From Pseudomonadota bacterium (lineage in GTDB: Bacteria > Pseudomonadota > Alphaproteobacteria > SP197): a DNA stretch of 47,928 nucleotides. The translations under genes and the position numbers were made by a program. Where the stretch lies: positions 1 to 47,928 of the forward strand of contig JAQCLG010000007.1 of the NCBI GenBank assembly GCA_027592745.1, written 5' to 3'. Shown piece by piece: positions 17,972 to 24,705 of this stretch. Each line of letters opens with the position of its first letter. Positions within the stretch are counted from its first letter, which is position 1. The notes under the pieces are model-generated. The model was not told the origin of the DNA. It worked only from the letters and a program-made list of their open reading frames with translations, and ran no database searches.

Positions 17972-19627
17972 ATGTCTGCCGCCACCACCATCATCGTTGC
18001 GCCGCGCGAGCGGTTCCGCTCGATCCTGACCTCGCTCGAATCGCTGTTTGCGACGGTACCCCGCGAAACGCCGGTCGTCGTCGAGGGCTGTTCGCCACCG
18101 GATGTCCGGGCGGCGCTTGCCGTCCTGCAGGCCGCGCGCCCCTTCACCTGGATCGCGCGCGACCACTTCGTCACGCCCCACGAGGCGCGCAACATCGGCT
18201 TCGAGACGGTGACGAGCGAGTTCGTCGTCTTTGCCGACAACGACATGATCTACGAGCCCGACTGGCTTGCCCGCCTGGAGGAGAACGCCCGGCGCAATAC
18301 CAGCGACATGGTCGCCCCGGCGATCTGCATCGGCCCGCCGCGTGCGACCACGGTCCATCATGCCGGAGGCTCCCTGGTGATCGACGGCACGCCCGACCGG
18401 CCCCATGTTACCGAACGGCACCGCATGAAGGACGAGGCGCTCGCCGCATTGCGGGACCAGCCCCCGAACGAGGACAACGAAGTCGTCGAGTTCCACTGTT
18501 TCCTGGCACGTTCAGCCTTCATCGCCCGGCATGGCCCCCTCGACGAACGGCTGATTACCCGCGAGCAGATCGACATCGCCCTGCGCGCAGCCCTTGCCGG
18601 TGCCCGCGTGACCTTCGAGGCCGGCGCCGTGGTCACCTACGATGCCCGCGTGCCGTTCGAGCGCGACGACCTCGTCTACCACCTCTTCCGCTGGTCCCAC
18701 GATCTGGCCCGCCGCTCCCTGGACGTCTTCCGCGCCACCTGGGGCACCGAGACCGATGGCACCCGCGTGCTGCACGGCTGGATCGCCAGGCACCGGCTGC
18801 GCGCGATCACCAGCGCCTATCCCGACGAGGCCGCGGCCATGGGGCCCAAACGCTTCCGCACGGAGTTCGCCGCGCCGCTGGAAGCGCGCCTGACCGCACA
18901 AGCCCTGGCAACACGCAGCGATCTGCCGGCGCAGCATCATCCCCGGGCGCTTCCGCGACAGAAGCGCCTGGCCTTCTTTTCCCGCCATGTCGCCGCTGCG
19001 CCCAGTCCGCCTTTCCTGCATCTGGGCGCTGCCCCGGGCAAGTCACGGCCCATGATCGTTGCCAGCATGGCGACGATGCCCTCACGCCACGCCACCCTGC
19101 AAGAGGCGCTGGGCTCGATCCTGCCCCAGGTCGATCGCCTATTCCTGTTCCTGGACGGCTTCGGGGAAGCCGCGGTCGTGCGCCACCCCAGGATCGTGCC
19201 GCTGCGCTCCGAGGCATTCGGGGATCTGGGCGCAGGCGGCAAGCTGCTGGGCCTGACCCTGTACAATCCTGGCGACCTCTACCTGACGCTCGACGACGAC
19301 ATTCGTTATCCCCCGGATTTCGTCGCGCGTATGTGCAGCCACCTGGAAACCACGAAGGGCATGGCTGCCTTCGGCGTTCACGGCAGCGTGCTCAAACCGG
19401 CCCTGAAGTCGTACCTGCTGGATCGCCAGGTCGCCCTGCGCAGCCATGGCCGTCCCCGGCCCAGCAGGGTCGATGTGCTGGGCACCGACGCGGTGCTGTT
19501 CTCCACCGCGCGCCTGGCGTTCGATGTCCGCGAATGGCAGCACCGCAACATGGTCGACCTGCAGTTTGCCGTGGAGTGCGCGCAACGCGGCATCGACCGG
19601 TTCACCGTCGCCCGGCCCGCCGGCTAG
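17972..19627 (+). CDS. Two-domain glycosyltransferase, stopped by in-frame TAG
   Basis: From ATG 17972 the frame gives 551 residues up to TAG at 19625-19627. The first half is a GT2-like nucleotide-sugar transferase: ARNIGFETVTSEFVVFADND contains the DND metal-binding triad near residue 88, with a later REQIDIALRAALAGARVTFE. The second half starts near residue 360 (MIVASMATMPSRHATLQEAL) and has a second acidic triad LTLDDDIRYPPDF near residue 440 plus LGTDAVLFSTA, so it is another transferase-like domain. After the TAG the frame continues for 46 more residues. The gene is alone between two palindromic repeats (17825-17886 and 19771-19850). The acceptor, probably a surface glycan, is not known. 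Confidence 0.8.
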   Translation: MSAATTIIVAPRERFRSILTSLESLFATVPRETPVVVEGCSPPDVRAALAVLQAARPFTWIARDHFVTPHEARNIGFETVTSEFVVFADNDMIYEPDWLARLEENARRNTSDMVAPAICIGPPRATTVHHAGGSLVIDGTPDRPHVTERHRMKDEALAALRDQPPNEDNEVVEFHCFLARSAFIARHGPLDERLITREQIDIALRAALAGARVTFEAGAVVTYDARVPFERDDLVYHLFRWSHDLARRSLDVFRATWGTETDGTRVLHGWIARHRLRAITSAYPDEAAAMGPKRFRTEFAAPLEARLTAQALATRSDLPAQHHPRALPRQKRLAFFSRHVAAAPSPPFLHLGAAPGKSRPMIVASMATMPSRHATLQEALGSILPQVDRLFLFLDGFGEAAVVRHPRIVPLRSEAFGDLGAGGKLLGLTLYNPGDLYLTLDDDIRYPPDFVARMCSHLETTKGMAAFGVHGSVLKPALKSYLLDRQVALRSHGRPRPSRVDVLGTDAVLFSTARLAFDVREWQHRNMVDLQFAVECAQRGIDRFTVARPAG

Positions 19628-19768
19628 CTGGTGGAACTGGAGGTCGATCAGCCCGACAGCATCGCCCGCGCGCTCAATGCAGACGACAGCGTGCAGACCC
19701 GGCTGGCGCAGGACTATCTCCAGCGCTTCGGCGGCATCGCTGCGCAACGCGCCAAGGCGCAGGGTTGA
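19628..19768 (+). pseudogene. C-terminal tail of the glycosyltransferase after the in-frame TAG
   Basis: This 46-residue continuation (LVELEVDQPDSIARAL then NADDSVQTRLAQDYLQRFGG) is in frame with the glycosyltransferase and reads as a helical C-terminus with low-cost, protein-like codons. It ends in TGA at 19766-19768, two bases before the next repeat block. A Trp (TGG) in place of the TAG would give PAGWLVEL, a natural-looking join. It has no start codon of its own with a ribosome-binding site. Confidence 0.65.
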
Positions 19769-19770
19769 AC

Positions 19771-19850
19771 GCTCTACATCAACAAGATAGAGCAAATGCA
19801 CATCCTTCTGCGCAATCGCGAGGCGATTCCGCAGAAGGATGATTCGCTCT
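19771..19850. repeat. Palindromic intergenic repeat, copy B, with short leading inverted repeat
   Basis: The block begins with GCTCTA...TAGAGC arms (19771-19793). It then has a long palindrome at 19789-19850: AGAGC, ATCCTTCTGCG, a central AATCGC...GCGATT hairpin, CGCAGAAGGAT and GCTCT. The same two-part layout occurs at 41354-41433. On the minus strand its edge supplies the natural TAG stop of the dienelactone hydrolase gene. It may also act as a bidirectional terminator between the convergent genes. Confidence 0.85.
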
Positions 19851-19887
19851 ATGCGAGATGGGCATCCAGGAACGCTGTGGTGCGCTC
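19849..19887 (-). pseudogene. C-terminal tail of dienelactone hydrolase after the in-frame TAG
   Basis: Twelve codons after the TAG at 19888-19890 continue in frame as ERTTAFLDAHLA and then end in TAG at 19849-19851, within the edge of repeat copy B. Dienelactone hydrolases commonly end with a segment of the form A-W-x-R-T-x-x-F-x-x-x-L, which matches if the internal TAG stands for Trp (ALA, Trp, ERTTAF). Confidence 0.65.
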
Positions 19888-20604
19888 CTAGGCGAGCGCG
19901 GCGTCGGCTTCGTCGTAGCGCGCGCCCGTCGGGTTGGCGAAGGCGTGATCGGCGTCGTACCAGTAGATCTCGTGGGCCTTGCCGGCCTCCTCCAGCGCCT
20001 GCTCGAAGCCCGACACCATCTCCTCGTTGATGCGCGCGTCCTGCAGGCCGAAATGGCCCTGCACGGTCCCGGCCAGGGGCGCCAGTTCCTCAGGCTTACG
20101 CTCGACGTTGCCGTAGTAGATGACGGTCGCCTGCACCGGGCGCACCAGCGAGGCGTTGAGCGACCAGCCGCCGCCGAAACACCAGCCCACGGTGCCCACC
20201 GCCCCGCTGCCGTCCTCGCGCCCGCGCAGCCAGTCGATCCAGGCGCCGCAGGTCTCGCTGGCCTCCTCGTTCTGCATCGCCTGCATGAAGGTCTTGGCCT
20301 CGTCGGGCGTGGTCGCCACCTTGCCGCCGTAGAGGCCGATCGCCAGGGCGCCGTAACCGCGCGCCACGAAGTCCGCGGCCACGCTCTTGATATAGTCGTT
20401 GAGGCCCCACCATTCGTGGATCAGGACCACCGAGGGGGCCGGCGCCGCGGCAGGCGCGCCCCAGGCCGCGGAAACTTCCCGACCCGAAGCGGTGGCAATC
20501 GTCACCGTTTCGAGGGAGGATGCCGCGGCGCGCGCAGCGTCGGGATTGGCCAGGACCGCAGCCAGGCTGTCGACCGCGACCGGTGCCGCTGCGAACTGTC
20601 TCAT
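19888..20604 (-). CDS. Dienelactone hydrolase family protein, in-frame TAG near the C-terminus
   Basis: This alpha/beta hydrolase is of the carboxymethylenebutenolidase family. The oxyanion region VVLIHEWWGLNDYIK, the nucleophile Cys in VGWCFGGGWSL, the acid Asp in GLQDARI and the His in YDADHAFANP form the Cys-Asp-His set of the family. It hydrolyses dienelactone or related lactones and esters in the cytoplasm. From ATG 20604 it has 238 residues before the TAG; starts at 20625, 20631 and 20679 are in frame but would overlap the divergent lipoprotein gene (20624). The TAG occurs where an aromatic residue is expected, only 12 codons before another stop, so the truncated protein could still be active. 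Confidence 0.82.
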   Translation of the reverse strand: MRQFAAAPVAVDSLAAVLANPDAARAAASSLETVTIATASGREVSAAWGAPAAAPAPSVVLIHEWWGLNDYIKSVAADFVARGYGALAIGLYGGKVATTPDEAKTFMQAMQNEEASETCGAWIDWLRGREDGSGAVGTVGWCFGGGWSLNASLVRPVQATVIYYGNVERKPEELAPLAGTVQGHFGLQDARINEEMVSGFEQALEEAGKAHEIYWYDADHAFANPTGARYDEADAALA

Positions 20605-20623
20605 CACCTCACGACGCGCCAAC

Positions 20624-21673
20624 ATGACCATGTCCGATCGATTCGAAGCCCTGGCACCAAGGTTAGCCAAGCAACGCAAGGGTCAAAACCCCGCCCGGCT
20701 CACAACTGCGTGTGCACTCGCGCTCGCCCTGCTCGCCGGCTGCAACACCCTTACGAGCGAAACCGGCGAACAGACGATCACCGCCGTCGATTTCGATCCC
20801 GCCCAGCCCGGCGAGATCCGCATCGGCAAGGTTGTCTTCATGGCGGGCTTCCGCCTGGAGTACGGGGCGCGCTTCTTCGGCGGGCTATCAGGCCTCTGGG
20901 TCTCGCCCGCGGGCGACCGTTTGGTCGCCGTCACCGATCACGGCGACTGGGTCGCCGCACCGCTCCAGCACGATGCAGACGGCCGCCTGACCGGCGTCGG
21001 CACCATCTCCATGCGGGCGCTCACCGGGATCGACGCCGATGCGATCGATACCATCCTCGATCCCCAGGAGCGCGATGCCGAGGGTCTGGCCGTGCTGCCG
21101 GACGGCCGCGTCATTGTCAGCTTCGAGCGGCGCCACCGCATCTGGGTCTATGACAGCCCGCTGACCGACAACGAACCGTTGGAGCTGGAGGCGCCCGAGC
21201 ACGTCGCGCGACTGCAGAACAACGAGGGCCTCGAGGCGATCGAGGCGATGCCCGACGGCCGCCTGATCGCCATCGCCGAGGGGCCGATCGGTCCCGGCGT
21301 CGTGCTCGACTTCTGGGTCCTGGAGCGCGACGGCAAGTGGCGCTCGGTCGGTTACCTGATGCGCGACGGCTTCAAGGTCACCGGCGCGGCGGCCCTGCCC
21401 GACGGCCGCGTCATCGTCCTGGAGCGCTGGTTTGCCGCGCCCATGGCGATCCGCAACCGCCTGCGCGTGCTCACCCCCGAACAGATCGACGGCACCGCGA
21501 TCGTCGACGGCGAGGTGATCGCCGAGTTCACCTCGGACTACAACATCGACAACTTCGAGGGGCTTTCGGCGCGTACCGGCCCGGGCGGCGAAACCTTCCT
21601 CTACATGGTCTCCGACGACAACTTCAACTTCGGGCAGAGGACCTACCTCTACCAGTTCCGCCTGGAGCCGTGA
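20624..21673 (+). CDS. Esterase-like/phytase-like lipoprotein
   Basis: This 349-residue exported lipoprotein has a basic N-terminus, a hydrophobic stretch (ACALALALLAG) and the lipobox LLAGC, so Cys should be lipidated. The mature part has repeated beta-propeller-like blades: GLSGLWVSPAGDRLVAVTDH, DAEGLAVLPDGRVIVSFE, NNEGLEAIEAMPDGRLIAIAE and FEGLSARTGPGGETFLYMVS. These patterns match the esterase-like activity of phytase family. Phosphoester or ester hydrolysis in the cell envelope is therefore plausible but unproven. ATG 20624 or 20630 may be used. Its start is nearly back-to-back with the divergent hydrolase gene. Confidence 0.82.
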   Translation: MTMSDRFEALAPRLAKQRKGQNPARLTTACALALALLAGCNTLTSETGEQTITAVDFDPAQPGEIRIGKVVFMAGFRLEYGARFFGGLSGLWVSPAGDRLVAVTDHGDWVAAPLQHDADGRLTGVGTISMRALTGIDADAIDTILDPQERDAEGLAVLPDGRVIVSFERRHRIWVYDSPLTDNEPLELEAPEHVARLQNNEGLEAIEAMPDGRLIAIAEGPIGPGVVLDFWVLERDGKWRSVGYLMRDGFKVTGAAALPDGRVIVLERWFAAPMAIRNRLRVLTPEQIDGTAIVDGEVIAEFTSDYNIDNFEGLSARTGPGGETFLYMVSDDNFNFGQRTYLYQFRLEP

Positions 21674-22164
21674 GCGACGCTGCCATCCTCCACCTGCGCG
21701 CGGCGACGGCAGAGGACCGGGACGCCTACTTCGCCCTGTTCTCGCAGGTCCATGCGCTCCACGTCGCGGCCCGGCCCGACCTGTTCCGCCCGGCGGTCAA
21801 CGATGCGGCCTTCGCCGCCCATTTCGCCGATGCCCTGGCCCAGTCGCACAAGCAGATCGTGCTCGCCTGGCTGAACGAGGAGGCGGTCGGGGCGATCCAC
21901 TGGGAAAGCACGCGGCTGGATGCCAGCGATTTCTACCTGATCGACCGGCCGATTCTCTGGGTCGAGTCCCTGGTGGTCCGCGCCGACATGCGGCGCAGGG
22001 GCATCGCGCGCGCCCTCGTCGACCTCGCCCGCCAGGTCGCCGACGTTCAGGGCATCGCCGAGATCGCCCTGGAGGTCTGGGCCTTCAACGAGGAGGCCGA
22101 ACGCGCCTTCACGGCCCTGGGCCTGATGCCGCATGCCCGCACCATGATCGGCAGGACGCGCTGA
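21670..22164 (+). CDS. GNAT family N-acetyltransferase
   Basis: This 164-residue protein has the GNAT fold. It begins VSDAAILHLRAATAEDRDAYF, has the beta-4/acetyl-CoA region ILWVESLVVRADMRRRGIARALV with the RRGIA pyrophosphate loop, and ends with ALEVWAFNEEAERAFTALGL. It transfers an acetyl group from acetyl-CoA to an unknown acceptor. The GTG start at 21670 overlaps the stop of the lipoprotein gene by four bases, so the two are translationally coupled. No membrane or signal segment is present. Confidence 0.85.
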   Translation: MSDAAILHLRAATAEDRDAYFALFSQVHALHVAARPDLFRPAVNDAAFAAHFADALAQSHKQIVLAWLNEEAVGAIHWESTRLDASDFYLIDRPILWVESLVVRADMRRRGIARALVDLARQVADVQGIAEIALEVWAFNEEAERAFTALGLMPHARTMIGRTR

Positions 22165-22195
22165 GGCGAGCAGGGAAACCGGAGGTGAACGGCCT

Positions 22196-22792
22196 TCAGG
22201 CCGAGCGGCGCGCCAGAAGCTGCGGGGCAAAGAAGCCCATGAGCATGCGGTAGGGTGCCAGCAGGCTGAGCGCCATGAGGGCCTTCACGCCGTAGTCGCC
22301 GACGCCCAGCTGGAACCAGTTGAGGCCCCACTCGGGGAAGAAGACGGCAAACAGCAGGTAGAAGAACACCAGCGTATCGAGCGCCGAGGCGAACGCGGAA
22401 CTCACCAGCGGCGCCATCCACCAAGCCTTGCGGCGCAGGCGCTGGAAGATCGCGATGTCGAGCAGCTGGCCCGAGAGGAAGGCGCTGCCCGAGGCGACGG
22501 CCGTCAGGATGGCGACCTGCGAGAGGATGTTGGGCGCCTCGAAGGGCACCCAGTCGGAGAACACCGCCGACATGGCGATGCCGACGACGAAGCCGACCAG
22601 CACCACGCGCGCGGCCCTGGCGGGGCCGAAGGCGCGGTTGGAAAGATCGGTCACCAGGAAGGCGAACGGGAAGGTGAAGGCGCCCCAGGTCAACCAGTCG
22701 TTGATCTGGAAGTGCACCAGGATGTTCGAGGCGACAACGACCACGACCATGGCCAGCGTCGGCAGCACCAGGCTGCGGATGCCGTGGTTCAT
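22196..22792 (-). CDS. Queuosine-precursor transporter (YhhQ/VUT family)
   Basis: This 198-residue inner-membrane protein has about six hydrophobic segments. The family markers are FPFAFLVTDLSNRAFGPARA after the second helix, SGQLLDIAIFQRLRRK, and SAFASALDTLVFFYLLF. Members take up queuine or preQ0/preQ1 for tRNA modification. The gene converges with the acetyltransferase gene across 31 bp and lies 23 bp downstream of rpmB on the same strand, so it may be read from the rpmB promoter. Confidence 0.87.
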   Translation of the reverse strand: MNHGIRSLVLPTLAMVVVVVASNILVHFQINDWLTWGAFTFPFAFLVTDLSNRAFGPARAARVVLVGFVVGIAMSAVFSDWVPFEAPNILSQVAILTAVASGSAFLSGQLLDIAIFQRLRRKAWWMAPLVSSAFASALDTLVFFYLLFAVFFPEWGLNWFQLGVGDYGVKALMALSLLAPYRMLMGFFAPQLLARRSA

Positions 22793-22815
22793 GGCGTCGC
22801 CCTGCCGGGGCTGGC

Positions 22816-23118
22816 TCAGGCCGCGCTCTCGGCCTGCTTGGCGCCGGCCTTCTCGACGCGGCGCTTCAGGCGCAGCGCCTCTTCGGGCAGGCGGCTGTCA
22901 CGGGTGTTGAGCAGGAAGGCATCGAGGCCGCCCTTCTTCTCGACCGTGCGCAGGGCATGGTTGGAAAGACGCACCGAGATCTGCTGGCCCAGCGTCTCCG
23001 AGAAGAGGCGGCTGGACTGCAGGTTGGGCTGGAACCGCCGCTTGGTCTTGTTGTTGGCGTGGCTCACGTTGTTGCCGGTCTGGGCGATCTTGCCGGTCAG
23101 CTCGCAGCGTCGCGACAT
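22816..23118 (-). CDS. rpmB: 50S ribosomal protein L28
   Basis: This 100-residue basic protein begins [20 protein letters not shown] and continues with [13 protein letters not shown] and [19 protein letters not shown], all characteristic of L28 from alphaproteobacteria, including the C-terminal extension. It is a structural protein of the large ribosomal subunit. An AGGAG ribosome-binding site lies nine bases before ATG 23118. A good promoter is visible at 23187-23215, inside the end of the upstream yjbR-like gene, with a hairpin in the untranslated leader. Confidence 0.97.
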   Translation of the reverse strand: MSRRCELTGKIAQTGNNVSHANNKTKRRFQPNLQSSRLFSETLGQQISVRLSNHALRTVEKKGGLDAFLLNTRDSRLPEEALRLKRRVEKAGAKQAESAA

Positions 23119-23144
23119 GGCGGTTCTCCTCGTATAAACGAATG

Positions 23145-23170
23145 GCGGCGCCGTCCACAGGGGGCGCCGC
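23145..23170 (-). other. Hairpin in the rpmB leader
   Basis: The 8-base arms GCGGCGCC and GGCGCCGC surround a 10-base loop in the stretch between the rpmB promoter and its ribosome-binding site. Transcribed on the minus strand it would form a stable stem in the 5' untranslated region. It could be a ribosomal-protein autoregulatory element or simply a GC-rich stem. Confidence 0.4.
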
Positions 23171-23186
23171 ACGCAGGTCGGGCGCG

Positions 23187-23215
23187 TCTATACGCCCGCC
23201 CCGGTCCAGGGTCAA
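23187..23215 (-). promoter_or_regulatory. rpmB promoter
   Basis: On the minus strand TTGACC (23215-23210) and TATAGA (23192-23187) are separated by exactly 17 bases. This is the best sigma-70-like promoter in the window and fits strong constitutive expression of a ribosomal protein. The -35 box overlaps the stop codon of the upstream gene. Confidence 0.75.
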
Positions 23216-23574
23216 CCCGGCTCGGGCCCATCGAGCAGGGCCGCGACCTTCCGCGGGGCAACCAGCGCAAAGCTGCGGCGCACAAGGGCCGCCACCTCGT
23301 CCCAGTCGGGACCATTGTCGAGACGCATGCCGACCCAGCCCTTCGAGCCGACATAGGGCGGCACGAAGAATCGTTCCGAATCGGCGCCGACCAGGATCTC
23401 CTGGCTGCCCGCCGGCGCCTTGCACCAGACCGAGACGCGGCCATCGCCCTGTTTTTCCATCGCGAAGATCTTGCCGGCGACCCGCCAGGTGGGGTCGCCC
23501 CAGGTCTCCTGCTCGCTCGCCTGGGGCAGGGCAAGGCAGATGGTGCGGAGCCGCTCGCGGGGCGCTGCCGCCAC
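23212..23574 (-). CDS. MmcQ/YjbR family protein
   Basis: This 120-residue protein has the YjbR (CyaY-like) signature. It begins with ERLRTICLALPQASEQETWG, then PTWRVAGKIFAM, and ends with SKGWVGMRLDNGPDWDEVAALVRRSFALVAPRK. The fold is thought to bind nucleic acid or a ligand, but the function is not known. It starts two bases after the meaB stop on the same strand, so it belongs to the meaB operon. The gene's end overlaps the rpmB promoter. Confidence 0.85.
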   Translation of the reverse strand: MAAAPRERLRTICLALPQASEQETWGDPTWRVAGKIFAMEKQGDGRVSVWCKAPAGSQEILVGADSERFFVPPYVGSKGWVGMRLDNGPDWDEVAALVRRSFALVAPRKVAALLDGPEPG

Positions 23575-23576
23575 GT

Positions 23577-24527
23577 TCAGCCGTCCAGCAGGTCGCGGGC
23601 GGCCTGGCGCAGGGGAATGGCGCCGGCGGCGACCTCTTCCTCCAGGCGGGCCAGCCGGTCGCGCCGCGCCGGGTCGTCGCGCAACCGCGCGATGGCCAGG
23701 CGCGCAACCTCGTCGCGCAGGGCCGCGGCACCCTGGTGGCGGCGCTTGGCGGCGATGCCCTCGGACCCGGCGGCGGCCATGTAGTCGCCGATCGCGGCCC
23801 AGACCTGCGCGATGCCCATGCCAGTCAGGGCCGAACAGGCCTCGACACGGGGTTTCCAGAAGCTCTCGTGGGGCCGCATCAGGGAGAGCGCGGCACGGTG
23901 GTCGGAAACGACGTGGCGCGCCGCGTCGGCCAGCGCCCCGTCGGCCTTGTTGACCAGGATCAGGTCGGCCAATTCCATGATGCCGCGCTTGACGCCCTGC
24001 AGGCTGTCGCCCGCACCGGGCGCCAGCAGCAGCAGGAAGATGTCGGTCATGGCGGCGACCGCGGTCTCGGACTGCCCCACCCCCACGGTCTCGACGATCA
24101 CCAGATCGAATCCAGCGGCCTCGACCAGCGCGATGGTCTCGCGCGTGCGCCGCGCCACCCCGCCCAGTTCGCCGCCCGAGGGCGAGGGCCGGATGAAGGC
24201 GCGGGCATCGCGCGACAGCAGTTCCATGCGCGTCTTGTCGCCCAGGATCGAGCCGCCGGTCAGGCTGGACGAGGGATCGACCGCCAGCACGGCGACCTTC
24301 CTGCCCCGCTCCAGGGCATGCATGCCGAAGGCCTCGACGAAGGTCGACTTGCCGACACCCGGCGCGCCGGAGATGCCGATGCGCCAGCTGCCCTCGCCGG
24401 CCGGGCCGAGGTCGGCAAGCAATTGCTCGGCGCGCGGCTGGTCGTCGGGCCGCGTCGACTCGATCAGCGTGATCGCCCGCGCCAGGGCGCGGCGGTCACC
24501 GGCGCGGATGGCGGCGACCTCGGTCAT
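23577..24527 (-). CDS. meaB: Methylmalonyl-CoA mutase-associated GTPase MeaB
   Basis: This is a G-protein chaperone that protects methylmalonyl-CoA mutase and gates adenosylcobalamin loading. The 316-residue protein has the P-loop SGAPGVGKSTFVEAFG, the Mg-binding VAVLAVDPSSSLTGGSILGDKTRM, the switch region VETVGVGQSE and the guanine-specificity NKAD. The start at 24527 (MTEVAAIRAGDRRALARA) matches the family; the open frame further upstream runs into a repeat and is rejected. It lies downstream of the mutase gene on the same strand, separated by the 24556-24651 repeat. Confidence 0.94.
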   Translation of the reverse strand: MTEVAAIRAGDRRALARAITLIESTRPDDQPRAEQLLADLGPAGEGSWRIGISGAPGVGKSTFVEAFGMHALERGRKVAVLAVDPSSSLTGGSILGDKTRMELLSRDARAFIRPSPSGGELGGVARRTRETIALVEAAGFDLVIVETVGVGQSETAVAAMTDIFLLLLAPGAGDSLQGVKRGIMELADLILVNKADGALADAARHVVSDHRAALSLMRPHESFWKPRVEACSALTGMGIAQVWAAIGDYMAAAGSEGIAAKRRHQGAAALRDEVARLAIARLRDDPARRDRLARLEEEVAAGAIPLRQAARDLLDG

Positions 24528-24555
24528 GGCCGCGCCCGCCCTTCCCCCCGCTGTC

Positions 24556-24651
24556 GTCCCCGGACTTGTTCCGGGGACCCATACGCACCGACGGCCGTTC
24601 TCGCGCATCGTCTGTGCGTATGGGTTGCCGGGACAAGCCCGGCAATGACAG
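24556..24651. repeat. Nested inverted repeat between meaB and the mutase gene
   Basis: Two hairpins, CCCCGGA...TCCGGGG (24558-24576) and TTGCCGGG...CCCGGCAA (24625-24645), are joined by an 11-base inverted pair, CCCATACGCAC (24578-24588) and GTGCGTATGGG (24614-24624). The whole block is thus a large cruciform. The TTGCCGGGACAAGCCCGGCAATGAC type occurs widely in alphaproteobacterial intergenic regions. It fills most of the 178-bp gap and may attenuate transcription from the mutase into meaB. Confidence 0.8.
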
Positions 24652-24705
24652 GAAGGGAGGCGGAAGAGCCAGCCCGTGCCCAACTGCCTGCTTGCCGGCA
24701 GGAGG

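Noticed and set aside
24527-24683. An N-terminal extension of MeaB to 24683
   Set aside because: The extension is translated from the 24556-24651 inverted repeat and does not resemble MeaB. ATG 24527 fits the family start.
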